Positions 45,401 to 56,667 of a stretch of 64,000 nt of DNA are shown one piece after another (the stretch's first letter is position 1; every line of letters begins with the position of its first letter). The stretch covers positions 22,660,776 through 22,724,775 of the forward strand of contig CAXIPT010000001.1 in NCBI GenBank assembly GCA_964030475.1. The letters are read 5' to 3'. Source of the stretch: Tethya wilhelma (taxonomy: Eukaryota; Porifera; Demospongiae; Tethyida; Tethyidae). A program made the position numbers and the translations under genes. The notes below the pieces were generated by a model. That model was not told where the DNA came from and made no database searches. It saw nothing but the letters and a program-made list of their open reading frames with translations.

Positions 45401-45970
45401 GGCCTGGCCAACAAGTACTAAAAAACTAGCAAAAAATACAAGTATGGTGTTGATAGCGTTATCCGATAACGAAAGCATGGACTGAAATGTTAACATGGCT
45501 ACAGCATACCATTTCATCAAACGCCTTTGTGTGTATGGTATGTCATTTGTCCCTTGATCTAGAACACTTACTACATCATCATCATTTTCCCATCTCTCTG
45601 TAGAATCATCTTCATCACTGGAGTCCATTTCTGATTCGTGATCACTCGGCATTTCATCATAGTGTGACTCGTATTCAGGCTGGGAGTTTGCTGGTTGAAA
45701 ACTCTGGAAAGGTTCCACGCTTGAAGTTAGAGCTGGTTGAAAACTGGTAGATCCATATGCAGCCTCATTTTTTGTCCATTCCATCGTGGTTTTATCGAAG
45801 AACTGAGCAGCATGATTGTAGTAGGTCGTTTTTGACACTTGACCCTCACAGTGTGGACAGTATCTACGAGCTTGTTTAGATTTTGGTACATTACTACGAA
45901 CAATACCAAGGTAATGGCTTTTTTTTTGACATGGTAACAGACTTCTATACTGACTGACTGAATCACACAA
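42450..45970 (-). pseudogene. Transposase_21 / DUF4218-type (CACTA-like) transposase, interrupted
   Basis: On the minus strand: an N-terminal zinc-binding region RRYCPHCEGQVSKTTYYNHA (45970-45278), an acidic linker, a second Cys pair set (CPKCNKLYQCDKC, 45306), then LTLNIDWF (44887). There family B (43925-44880) interrupts the frame. Removing it joins IDWF to YKYVKHSIGAMYTVINNLPR, then LLGLMPGPNQPENVNHYL (43894), VIDPMHNLFLGTAKHMLETW (43402), FERYNGILGDKVTNHRSI and a C-terminal helix ending RGAITLEQYKELQDIIM. The order matches En/Spm-like elements of animals and fungi. Besides the insertion there are stops (near 45278, 43520 and 42640) and one N (42695), so it is inactive. Confidence 0.75.
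43925..44880. mobile_element. Family B element, complete (956 bp)
   Basis: Inserted in the transposase reading frame and flanked by the three-base duplication ATA (43922-43924 and 44881-44883). The left end carries GCAGTGTAGGAATGGGCAGT and a foldback: 43950-44020 and 44212-44290 are inverted copies around TTCGGCACATGACTAC. The right part is shared with 27227-27846. The right terminus is CCCATTCCTACT followed by an 8 bp-stem hairpin (44860-44879, loop TACC) ending one base before the duplication. No protein frame. Confidence 0.85.
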
Positions 45971-46169
45971 ATCGCTGACTGAACACTGTCTCTTTAGGAC
46001 TTTTCTATTAATGCTATACAGGAAGTAAATCTAAACCACACATTACCACACCTCCGTAAAATTTAATTATCTGCTGCTGATTTACAATGAAGGTAAAACT
46101 ACAACTAGTTTACCTTACATAGTACAACTTCGCAAATTCTTCATAGTGGTTTACTAAATGGTAATCTAA

Positions 46170-47225
46170 TGTTTACAAGAATAAAAAACATTGAAAATGT
46201 AATGAGACACAGGAATGGCCAAATCTTAAAAAAGGAAGCAAACAAGTGGAATGGCTGTTTGAGTGTGTGCAGAATCCTTCTATGGACTGCATGTAATAGT
46301 CTTTTTACTGTGTCAAGTCCTTCATTTCGCCCACAGGAAGAATTCTTTACACACTCAAACAGCCATTCCACTTGTTTGCTTTCTTTTTTAAGATTTGGCC
46401 ATTCCTGTGTCTCATTACATTTTCAATGTTTTTTATTCTTGTTTGCTCTAATTTTTTCATAATTCTATCAATGAGTTTGTGCCGTGTGTATCAGTGTGTG
46501 TGTCTGACCGAATGTGTGACAGTACATGTCCTAGCTGCTCAGTAGCTTACTGAATTTGCAGGACCTGGCATCACTGCAGGTGGAGCAGTGGTATCACAAA
46601 ACTTTGTTGCCTTCAGTGCTAAGTTGCTTATTCAATAGTAGCAAGATAGTTATTGAAGAAAGGTAGAGTTCAGCCAGAGTTCTGGAGTTCAGTACTAGTC
46701 AGGTAAGCTGTGAATTCCAAATAACGCACACTTGCCTATGTGGAAAGGGTCGTCGACTTGAATTCCCAAGTATTCATGAATAATGCATAAGTTTAGAAAT
46801 TAATGGCGGCCATATGGAGAAGGCGCTTTCTGTCTTGTATCTAGCGACTGGACGAGAGACATGAAAAACCGATGCCAAAAGCGACTGAAGACAAAGATAC
46901 CAAGTTTATTCGTTCAAGAATCATCTTCTGAAAGCGAGCGGTCTCTGAGAAAAGCCTTGCCAACATAGAAGAATAAGAATAAGAAGAAGAAGAAGAAGAA
47001 GATGGAGAAAATTAGAGGTTAGGCATAGTTTAGTTTGGTACTTTAGCGATGGTTTTAGGCCATGTTTTTAGGCTTGTTAGAAAGAGAATGAGCTAAATAG
47101 TAGCTTAAGAAGCCTTTTAGTGCCAAGCGCTCAGTTTTTGCAGAGTTATTCGCGTGAATATTTGTATTGCGCTAATGGGGCATCCGTGCCATTCCTGTGT
47201 ACCCAGTACTACCGTACTGGGAATA
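46170..47225 (+). mobile_element. Family A composite element, complete copy 8 with target duplication
   Basis: Same order as 40112-41054: foldback (46170-46440), spacer, body, AAG microsatellite (about 46975-47003), terminal hairpin (47202-47221) and AATA. The nine bases GTAATCTAA flank it on both sides (46161-46169 and 47226-47234). This defines the ends (TGTTTACAAG at the left, GGGAATA at the right) and shows that foldback and body transposed as one 1056 bp unit. Confidence 0.85.
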
Positions 47226-47269
47226 GTAATCTAAACTAAATTTAGTGTAAAACCCTTGTAGTAAACTAA

Positions 47270-48265
47270 GGGAAAACATGCAACTTGGTGCAGTGTTTTC
47301 TAGAGCAAAATAAACACTTTGGTGAAATTTTACTTTTCCCACACATGGAACATTCTCTAAAGGTAAAGAACTTTGTTTGTGAAAAAGAAAGTTATCTGTG
47401 GGAAGAGTTAAACAACTTAGTTTTCTTAAGAGACTATGGACTTAGAAAATTTTCTAAGACCAAAAAATACACTTTTAACGAAAAACGTGTATTTTACCTA
47501 GAAAACATTTTCTAGCACATAATAAACACTCCAGTGAAATTTTTCATTTACAGCACCAAGAACATTCTTTAAAGGTAAAGAACTTTGTAAAAACGAAAGT
47601 TATCTGTCAGAAAAGATAAAGAACTTTTTTTTTTGACAAAAAACGTTTATTGTGCCTTCAAAACATTTTTTAGCACAAAACACTTTTGTAAATAGTTACT
47701 TTTTTTAAAACTTGGAACATTATCTTACTATCTATACACTTTTGCCAAAAAACGTTTGAAAATATTTTTTAAAACAAAAGAAACACTTTTGTGAATAGTT
47801 ACTTTTTTCAACACTTTGAGGTGAAAACCATTGTTTGTGATAAAGTTTTGTCACAGTACAGATAAAGAACTTAGTCTTTTTGACTATCAACATAGAAAAT
47901 TTTCTGTGATTAAAAAATATACTTTTGACAAAAAACGTTTATTTTGCCTTAAAACATTTTCTAGCACAAAAGAAGCACTTTTGTGAATAGTTACTTTTTT
48001 CAATACTTGGAACATTATCTAGTGTGGAAAAACATTGTTTATTTTGTCACAGTACAGATAAACAACTTAGTCTTTTTGACTGACTATTTATTTTTTCTTT
48101 AAAACATTTTCTAGCACCAAACAAACACTTTTGTGAATAGTTACTTTTAACAACACTTGGAACATTATTTTGAGGTGAAAAACATTGTTTATGATAAACA
48201 AAGTTTTCTCACAGTACAGATAAAGAACTTGGTCTTTTTGACTGACGTAGAAAATTTACTAACCA
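47270..48265. repeat. Tandem array, left block (205-210 bp monomer)
   Basis: Degenerate monomers containing TGAATAGTTACTTTTTTCAA, AACATTATCTTGAGGTGAAA, TCTCACAGTACAGATAAAGA and CTTAGAAAATTTTCTGTGAT. Spacing of the GTTACTTTTT landmark in the right block gives 204, 210, 210 and 204 bases. Open frames in the array are by-products of the repeat. Confidence 0.85.
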
Positions 48266-49561
48266 TTAGAGACAGAACGTTATCCATAGGTCACGTGATC
48301 CATTTTTACGTAATAAAAGTTTGGACTTTCATGATCCAGCTCACTTCAAGCTCCAAGACACGGCAGCAGGGAAACTTGGTCAAGTAATGTGACTCACATG
48401 ACAATAATATGGCAAACTTAACTTGGTAAGAATATTATACTTGCTAGGGTACAGTTATTTTGCACAGAACTGACAGGCAGTGGGTTCTCGTGGTCTGTTT
48501 CAGTGACATCACACTGTTGGAGCCATGGCGCCACTGACAAGACTCATACAGGCTGCTGGAGTGGGTGCTTCTTGTAGATGGGTTGAGTGGAGTTTACCAC
48601 AGCTGGCAGGCAACCACTTGCTGGTGAGTTGGTTCAGTTTGTATTGTGAGAGCCGGCTGGCCGCGCTCATGTTTTCAGTGGTTACTGAAGTTTGCCCTGC
48701 TTTGCATCAGCTATATAGCTATATTTTACCTGAGTTTAGGGTTACAAAGACTGAGAGTCCATAGGTATAAATGTGAATGTGTAACCCTGTGCTTTCTTGT
48801 ATGCTTTGTGGACACTATACAAATCAGTCAGTGGTATCCACATGAATGCATGGTAATGGTCCGGTTTTACTTCATTGATACAATTAGCTATACTCATAAA
48901 CAAACAGTATTATTAATACTCATACATTAAGTATTGTACAGTGTCATCGTATTCCCATTTGTCTAATAATATTATCATTTTGTATGTATACATTATAAGG
49001 CTTAAGCGATCCAGCATAATTCACATCATTGTGTATAATCCTACCATGCAGGCTATGGCAGAACTTGTCCATTTGGATACACTTTCTGAAGTTCATCGAA
49101 GATTTGTAGCTATTAATATCTTCGCTGATAGATTTGCAATAATCCATGTCAATATATGATTAATTCAATTGCATGGTATAACCTACATGCAAGTGTTTTC
49201 ATCATCATAATCACCTAATTAATAAACACTATTCTGTTATAATGATGCTTGTAAGTTGGCTCTGTATTTTGCTACCATGTGAATCCTGCTGTTCTCTGAC
49301 TTTCTGTGCTTGTCTGTTCAAACACTGCCACTGGACTAACTGGTTAATAGGCATGCTTTTCATGTATGCTGGATTGCAAAATCCTGGAGGAAAGAAACTG
49401 TACAGCTCAGTTTTGCTGTGCAACCCCACACAGGATGGTGGTTTGGCTTCAAGTTGCAAATTCACTGTCTTAGATTAGCGCGGAAACCGGAAAAACGCGT
49501 GGAGAATTAGGAATGAGCTAAAAAAGGGTTAAAATTTTGTTGGATAACGTTCTGTCTCTAA
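48266..49561. mobile_element. 1.3 kb element with 20 bp terminal repeats inside the array
   Basis: TTAGAGACAGAACGTTATCC (48266-48285) and its exact reverse complement (49542-49561) bound a non-repetitive segment that splits the tandem array. TA lies at each edge, compatible with a TA-duplicating transposon whose repeat starts GAGACAG. Inside is the spliced frame described separately, but no transposase motif. Confidence 0.7.
48525..49159 (+). CDS. Possible three-exon membrane protein carried by the element
   Basis: Exon 1 (48525-48623) starts MAPLTRLIQAAGVGASCRWV and ends NHLL at a GTGAGT donor in phase 0. Exon 2 (48679-48764) follows TTTTCAG and reads WLLKFALLCISYIAIFYLSL, a transmembrane helix, then GLQRLRVH to a GTATAA donor in phase 2. 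Exon 3 (49000-49159) follows TTATAAG, keeps the frame and reads RLKRSSIIHIIVYNPTMQAM, then AELVHLDTLSEVHRRFVAIN, ending HVNI-stop. The product would be about 114 residues with one membrane span and a basic flank. Consistent phases support it, but the acceptor of exon 3 is ordinary and a later frame (MLFMYAGLQNPGGKK, 49351-49476) could be a further exon. Not recognised; could be a captured host gene. Confidence 0.35.
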
Positions 49562-51940
49562 CGCCACTTGAAAATTTTCTGTGGGTAAAAAATACACTTT
49601 TGACAAAAAAGATTTATTTCGTCTTGAAAAGCATTTTTTAGCACAAAACAAACACTTTTTTGAATAGTTACTTTTTCAACACTTACAATATTATCTTGAG
49701 GTGAAAAACATTGTGTGTGATAAACAAAGTTTTCTCTCAGTACAGATGAAGAACTTCGTCTTTTTGACTATCGACTTAGAAAATTTTCTGTGATTAAAAA
49801 GACTTTAAACAAAAAAAACGTTTATTTTGCCTTTTAAGCCTTTTTTAACGCAAAAGAAACACTTTTGTGAATAGATACTTTTTTCAACACTTTGAACATT
49901 ATCTTAAGGTGAAAAACTGTTTATGATAAACAAACTTTTCTCACAGTACAGATAAAGAACATTGTCTTTTTGACTGACTATCGACTTAGTATATTTTTGT
50001 GATTAAAAAATACACTTTTGATAAAAAAAAGTTTATTTAAACTTGAAAACATTTTTTAACACAAAAGAAACATTTTTGTGAATAGTTACTTTTTTTAAAA
50101 CTTGGAACATTATCTTGATGTGAAATACATTGTTTTTGATAAACAAAGTTTTCTCATAGTACAGATAAAGAACAGTATTTTTGACTGACTATCGACTTAG
50201 AAAATTTTCGGTGATTAAAAACACTTTTGACAAAAAAAGTTTATTTTATCTTTAAAGTATTTTCTAGCACAAAAGAAACACTTTTGTGAATAGTTACTTT
50301 TTTCAACACTTTGAACATTATCTCGAGGTGAAAAACATTGTTTGTGATAAACAAAGTTTTCTCACGGTACAGATAAAGGACTTAGTCTTTTTGACTGACT
50401 ATCAACTTAAAAATTTTCTGTGACTAAAAAATACACTTTTGCCAAAAAACGTTTGAAAATGTGTTTTAAAACAAAAGAAATACTTTTGTGAATAGTTACT
50501 TTTTTCAACACTTTGAGGTGAAAAACATTGTGATAAAGTTTTGTTGACAAAAAACGTTTTATTTTGCCTTTAAAACATTTTCTAGCACAAAAGAAGCACT
50601 TTTGTGAATAGTTACTTTTTTCAACACTTGGAACATTATCTTGTGTGGAAAACATTGTTTATGATAAAGTTTTGTCACAGTACAGATAAACAACTTAGTC
50701 TTTTTGACTGACTATCGACTTAGAAAATTTTCTGTGACAAAAAAATACACATTTGAAAAAATTTCTTTTGTACTTATCTTGAGGTGAAAAACATTGCTTA
50801 TGATAACAAAGTTTTCTCACAGTACAGAGCACAAAAGAAACACTTTTTTGAATAGTTACTTTTTCAACACTTGGAATATTATCTTGAGGTGAAAAACATT
50901 GTGTGTGATAAACAAAGTTTTCTCTCAGTACAGATGAAGAACTTGGTCTTTTTGACTGATTATTGTCTTAAAAATTTTTTGTGACTAAAAAATACACTTT
51001 TGACAAAAAACGTTTAATTTGCCTTTGAAACATTTTCTAGCACAAAAGAAACACTTTTGTGAATTATTTTTTTCAACACTTGGAACATTATCTTGAGGTG
51101 AAAATCATTGTTTGTGATAAACAAAGTTTTGTCACAGTACATATAAAGAACGTAGTCTTTTTGACTGAGTATCGACTTCGAAAATTTTCTGTGATTAAAA
51201 AATACACTTTTGACAAAAGAAGTATTTTACCTTTAAAACATTTTAAGAAATACTTTTGTGAATAGTTACTTTTTTCAACACTTGGAACATTATCTTGAGG
51301 TGAAAAATATTGTTTGTGATAAACAAAGTTTTCTCACAGTAGAGATAAAGAACTTAGTCTTTTTGACTAAGTATCAATTTATAAAATTTTCTGTGATTAA
51401 AAAATACAAAGGCAAAACAATTTTTTTTTTCAAATGTGTCCTTTTTGGTTTTAATAACTTTTCTAAGTCCAGTTACTCAAAAAGACAAAGTTCTCTTTCT
51501 CTTCCATGAGAAAACTTTGTTTTTCACTAAAAATTTATTTTACATCTAGAAAATGTTTAGTTTTAAAAAAACTGAATTGTCACAAATGTGTAGGCAATGT
51601 AAACTCTTTTATCAAAAGTGTACTTTTTGATCTTAGAAAATTTTATAACTCTATAGTCACTCAAAAAGACTAAGTTCTTTTTCTGTACCGTGGAAAACTT
51701 TGTTTATCAATTCTTGATGTTTATAACATTGAGAGAATGTTCCGAAAAAAGAAAATTTTTAAAAAAATGTTTTTATTGTGCTAGAAAATGTTTTCAAGGC
51801 AAAATATGTGCCCCAAGTTTGGAAAACAGCCCAGATGTATTCGCCAGTAAAAATCACGATTATTGTTTCTTTTGCAATTACGTCATAAGTAGATGCGGAA
51901 AACAAAATTTGATTCAGCTAGGTTAGATATAGCCTTTATA
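49562..51940. repeat. Tandem array, right block, with an inversion
   Basis: About nine to ten monomers in direct order to about 51400. From about 51430 to 51800 the same sequence runs reversed (AAAACTTTGTTTATCA and GTGCTAGAAAATGTTTTCAA are complements of monomer segments). One monomer near 50500-50620 is shortened to about 114 bases. Confidence 0.85.
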
Positions 51941-51945
51941 AACCG

Positions 51946-54381
51946 CAGTGGCGTAGCTAGATGCCAGGCCCCGGAGGGCCCTGGCGCAATGGGCATAGCC
52001 CATTGCCCTCTAGGGGGGTCTGGGGGCATGCCCCCCCAGGAAATTTTGAGATTTTAGATGCTGTTAGGTGCATTCTGGGGCCTTCTGAGGCATCAGTAAG
52101 GCATTTCTAGATTTATAGCTATAGATGTTGCAAAAAATACTTTAATAATAATAAAAATTATTTATTGAAATCCAAAATTTTGATGATACAATAAAAATTT
52201 TAAAAATAAACAACTAAGTAAGTGTTACTCTTCGATTTTTATCACTGTCACCAAACTTGGTTACAACATTGTCAAGACTGTTTTCATTTGAGATTGTTCT
52301 CTCAATAGAAAGAACTGCCAAGTCAGTTAACCTTTGCTCACCCATGGTTGATCTTAAGTAGCTTTTAACACGTTTGAGAGTTGAAAATGTTCTTTCACAT
52401 GTAGCAGTGCTTACAACCACCGTCATAGCAATTTGGAAAACTTTTAGGAGGCACCATCCAGAGATGATATTACTAACAAGACATCACTGACTGTTTCCAC
52501 TTTCTTGCCTTCCAGAGTGCGCTTCAACAGTTTACATTCCATGTCCAACCCATCACTCGCTAGGGTGTATGCTCTAACCAATGGCAAAAGAGCAGACAAA
52601 TTCAAAAAGTCTTTACACAGCGGAATGCATGCCTGGATTGATACCATGATGTTCAGATTTTCACTGTTAAAACGCCGCTGTAGTTCATACAAAAAAGCAT
52701 CAAGGACAGGGTAATACAGGCTGACTTTAAAGCCTTCACTCGTACTTAGAGCTTCTCTAGATCCTGTTGATTCCATTACAAGAGCATCATTGTAACGCTT
52801 AGGAAGTCGGCTCTGTCTTAAAGGCCGAGGAGCAACCTCAACTTCGTGATGTGCAGCCACAGACTTGGCATAAGTAAAGATCTTTTCCCATGCTTCATCA
52901 GATCTAAATTGCTTTAGCATCTCTATTGTAGCTGACACTAAATCACAAGCTCTACAAAGATCAAGCTGAGGGTTTTGCAGTGCATCAGACAAACTTTTAG
53001 AGCAGGATAAGAAATTATGAGTGATAAAAGAAACTTGAAGGAATGCAAAATACCTTTAGCTTCCACAGCTTTTGCATGATCACCACCACTAGCTATCTCA
53101 TCTAAAGTAGCAAAAATTGCATCATACGTGGAACACATAGCATCCACAGCTGAGTAGCGGCAAGCCCACAGAGTCTTTGTAGTTCGCGAGGCTGCTTTTC
53201 TGGATGTAGTTCTCGTTGTTTGTCAAGGAAGATAACATGTGCCTTACTAGCTGACATGAAAACAAAGTAATTCAAGCAAAATGAAAAATTCCCCAGCATA
53301 AGCAACAGATTTGACACAGTCAACCAAAGCCAAATTTAGAGTATGGGCACGACAGTGGATGTATATGGCATTTGGTGCTACGTCTCTGATTAGCTTTGTA
53401 CACCAGTACAGCTTCCACTCATTACCGACGCACCATCGTATCCTTGAGAAACAATCATACTTGTGTCAAGATGGTACTTTGATAATGTGTCTAGGAGAAA
53501 CCTTGTCAAACCAGATGCTGTTAAATTGGTTGCCTCAACAAATGTTAGAAAGTGCTCATGGATATTTGCATTAGCAACATCAACATATCTCAGAGCCACA
53601 GCCAACTGCTCTTTTTTACTACAATCCTTGCTTTCATCTGCCATTAACGAAAAGTATCCAGCTCTTTGGATGTTAGAGCAGATATTCTCCCTTACCATAC
53701 AACCCATTATGTTTATCAGTGTGTTTTGTATTTCGGATGACAAATATGAAGCATTTCTTGGGCCATACTTCATCTTCTGATGAACAATGTCATCATGATT
53801 CACTACCACTTTAAGAATTTCGATAAAGTTTCCCCGGTTCAGTTGTTCGCTACTCTCTCTATGTCCCCTAAGAGCAATATCTTGCTGACTACACAGGAGT
53901 ATAACTTCTGCTAGGGTTCTAATGTAATGACGATTATTCTGGACTTGTTGCATTCTTGTAGTGTCTAACCTTTTAGCAATTGATGTATGCTGTTTTGCAT
54001 TTAGCTTGAATTCATTCCATGCAAGCATAGCTGATTTGTGTGTTACATACATCATGGCATGATATAATACCATGGGAACCCAATGAATGCTTCCAGTCAC
54101 GAAATCCAACCGTTGTAAAGGCCTCTTCTGAACGTCCCTGACCAACTGCAAAGAAGCGACAAGGGAAACAAAATGCTGCATCCCTTTCTATTGAGTATTA
54201 AAGCCATTTGTAGCTGTGAAACCAATCATAGTTAAAAGAGAGCTGCTTATTTCCCTGGGTCCTGCTTGGAAATTTAATTTTTGGTTGAACAGGTTCCTGA
54301 TGGATCCCAGAAGCTATATCAGCAGGAGCTGTTCCAGTATTACTTTGCAAAGAATTACATGGGCACTTATGGTTACAATCA
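51946..54381 (-). mobile_element. hAT transposon with decayed transposase
   Basis: The left terminus CAGTGGCGTAGCTAG (51946) is hAT-like. The transposase on the minus strand begins after the N with QPKIKFPSRTQGNKQLSFNY then DWFHSYKWL and AAFCFPCRFFA, a TTF-type zinc finger region. It continues (54181-53390) with LRGHRESSEQLNRGNFIEIL, SLMADESKDCSKKEQLAVAL (first acidic residue of the DDE set) and SQGYDGASVMSG (second). It ends with the dimerisation helix TATCERTFSTLKRVKSYLRS (52400). Frameshifts or stops lie near 54190, 53390, 53110 and 52440. This is the DUF4371/ZMYM-like group of hAT. The 5' end of the gene and the second terminus are missing at the N. Confidence 0.75.
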
Positions 54382-54382
54382 N

Positions 54383-54950
54383 GGTCAGTAAACTTAAGTA
54401 GGGGTACAATTTTCCAGTTTGTTTGCATTGACACTGATCCCCACTCTTTTTCCAATGTGCACAATGAGTCCTCATTACCCTTGACAACAAACCACCAACA
54501 GAGTGGTTTCTTGTCCCTGTCAAGTTTTTTGAACTTACGTTTCACCTCGATTTGGCTGTCTGAGATAGAGGTAAGTTTCGCAATGGTGGAAGACACAGCT
54601 GCTGGAGTAGTGGCCTTCAGTGTGCCCCAGATTTTTCTTGCACCTTCAACAGCAACTTTTTGTGACCTACTTAGCTTATTAACACTTGCATTCCTTGGAG
54701 CAGTTTTTGAATCAGCACGCAGAGACTTAGTGGCCTTCTTGGGTCTGCCTGACTGATTTTGCTTCTTGGCCACCAGTGCTTCAGCGTAGCTTGGGGAATT
54801 GGTTCCTAAAGTAGTCTTGATTGAGTTTACATCACCTCTCAGAGCCCGAATTTCTTCTACACAGCCGGCAATTTTGACCGCTTCGTCATTGACTTTGTTC
54901 CTAGCCGCCAGCTCTGCCTCAAGTGCTACAATTTCTAGCCATGTTTTGGT
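54383..54950 (-). pseudogene. LINE ORF1 fragment (same family as 35089-38215)
   Basis: The minus strand is open for about 189 codons: a coiled coil (ALEAELAARNKVNDEAVKIA), NSPSYAEALVAKKQNQ, a basic region, a low-complexity TTPAAVSSTIAKLTSISDSQ, CWWFVVKGNEDSLCTLEKEW and VPLLKFTD. The last 80 bases repeat the beginning of the LINE at 35089. ORF1 products of CR1/L2 elements bind RNA. Here the 3' rather than the 5' side is lost, which is unusual for a LINE and coincides with the N at 54382. Confidence 0.7.
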
Positions 54951-55008
54951 AGTCTAGAGCATCAGTAAGTCAAGTTATGTTCTATAACTGTAGACTACTA
55001 ATAGATGA

Positions 55009-56105
55009 CAGGGGCGTAGCTCAGGGGCATTAAGGACTGGGTCCAAACACACAGCTAATTAAGGTAAAAATTTATGCAAAATTGAAATAACTACCTTAAT
55101 ATTTATAGCATTACCATGAAAATCTAATTGAAGAAACTTAATATCGTCCTTAACATTTAAAAAAAATTTTTGGTCATGTGACCTAATTAATATTCATATA
55201 ATTAACGAATTAAATATGCGCCATATATAGGCTGTTGCCATGGCAACCAAATTAATTTTTTCTAAATTGCAACATCATGGACTTCATTTTCCATGAGTCA
55301 AGTTTTAAATACGTTGTTGCCATGGAGAGTTATAATTTATTTTCTATTAAATTCCATATAAAGCACACCTCCAAAAACGACAAAAATGGCAATAACTCTC
55401 CATGACAACAACATATTCAAAACTTGACCAATGGAAAATGAAGTCCATGATGTTGCAATTATGACAAAACTAATTTGGTTGCCATGGCAACAGCCTATAT
55501 ATGGCGCATTATTAATTATTCATAAGATGAGGGGTTGACTTAATACTTCGTTAAAACAATGAATATTCATTTTTGTGGCTATACAATTTTTTTAATGTGT
55601 TAAATTAGGACCAAATTATTGTATAATTGTGAAATTATGTCTTTATGATTAGGTTAAATTATGTTATTAAATTTTGAAATCAGCACTTTTTGCTCTTAAT
55701 CTAAGCCGACCCAGTCCTTAATGCCCCTGAGAGCCAGGATTTTAGAAAAGAGGGAGCAATAAAAATGGTGCCCGCGAAGCGCGCCGGAAATTTTGCACGA
55801 CCGGAAACCACACCCACTTAATTAGCTAATTTTAGCCCCTCCCATTCATTAAAATCGAGCAGTAGCACGCGCTCGCTAGATCGAACGCTCTCTAAAGCCT
55901 TGTAGCAGCAAAAAGAAAGCTTCTAATAGTTGTTCTGGATTGAATTCTGGCCAAAGATGACTACTTTACGTGTTGCTAATAAGTAAGTGCACAAAAAATT
56001 ATTACAAGCTAAAAAATAGCGCATTTTATAACCTACGCGTAAATTTCGCGAGACAAAAAAAGGGGGTGCAAATGCACCTTTAGCACCCCCCTGGCTACGC
56101 CACTG
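55009..56105. mobile_element. hAT-type MITE split by a foldback element
   Basis: Ends CAGGGGCGTAGC (55009) and the complement of CAGTGGCGTAGCCAGG (to 56105). Without the nested insert (55021-55730) it is about 387 bases: GCCAGGATTTTAGAAAAGAG, CGCGAAGCGCGCC, then GGGGGTGCAAATGCACC. Five bases (GATGA) repeat at the two outer edges. Related to 38333-38615. Confidence 0.7.
55021..55730. mobile_element. 710 bp nested foldback element
   Basis: The terminal 23 bases (starting TCAGGGGCATTAAGGACTGG) are exact inverted repeats. Within, 55190-55260 and 55440-55525 are long inverted arms (GCCATATATAGGCTGTTGCC and complement; TCATGGACTTCATTTTCCAT and complement) with further arms inside. No coding capacity. 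Confidence 0.85.
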
Positions 56106-56274
56106 GATGATAAACTACTAGCGACTACCCTTCTTTGTAAGTTTTGAAGCTGCTTGTAGCGCTCAGCGGTCGCGAATATTGCTGTTTGCGCAGAACCAAG
56201 AGTTTAACGTCATTTATCTAACGGCCGCGCCCCCGTATTTGCTCTTTAGCAACGATTGACGTCATGCACGTGAT

Positions 56275-56345
56275 TTCGGATACCAGGCTCCCCTTCTCCT
56301 TTCCGTGAGTGAAAGGTGAAAGGGGAGCCTGGGGACGAGGCTACC
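56275..56345. repeat. Short hairpin repeat
   Basis: CCAGGCTCCCCTT and AAAGGGGAGCCTGG are inverted arms around CTCCTTTCCGTGAGTGAAAG. A related copy is at 39358-39430. Confidence 0.7.
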
Positions 56346-56384
56346 TTTTCCCCCTCTCGGAACGTCTGGTTCAGGAGACTACAA

Positions 56385-56667
56385 GTCAGGTAAGCTGTAA
56401 ATTCCAAATAACGCACACTTGCCTATGTGGAAAGGGTCGTCAACTTGAATTCCCAAGTATTCATGAATAATGCATGAGTTTAGAAATTAATGGCGGCCAT
56501 ATGGAGAGAAGGCGCTTTCTGTCTTGTATCTAGCGACTGGACGAGAGACATGAAAAACCGATACCAAAAGCGACTGAAGACAAAGATACCTAGCTTACTC
56601 GTTCAAGAATCATCTTCTGAAAGCGAGCGGTCTCTGAGAAAAGCCTTGCCAACATAGAAGAATAAGA
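56385..56667 (+). repeat. Family A body, first half (copy 9, split)
   Basis: AGGTAAGCTGTAAATTCCAA through GCCTTGCCAACATAGAAGAA. It stops in the AAG microsatellite and continues at 60958-61203, so the 4.3 kb between is an insertion (or block of insertions) in one family A copy. Confidence 0.7.

Noticed and set aside
47202..47221. Terminal hairpin as a Helitron 3' end
   Set aside because: No CTRR end follows the hairpin, and the copy is bounded by a 9 bp duplication, which Helitrons do not make.
51059..51509. Repeated frames reading HLEHYLEVKN..CDKQSFLTV in the tandem array
   Set aside because: The similarity follows from the 205-210 bp repeat unit; frames are interrupted in most monomers and start at arbitrary ATGs.
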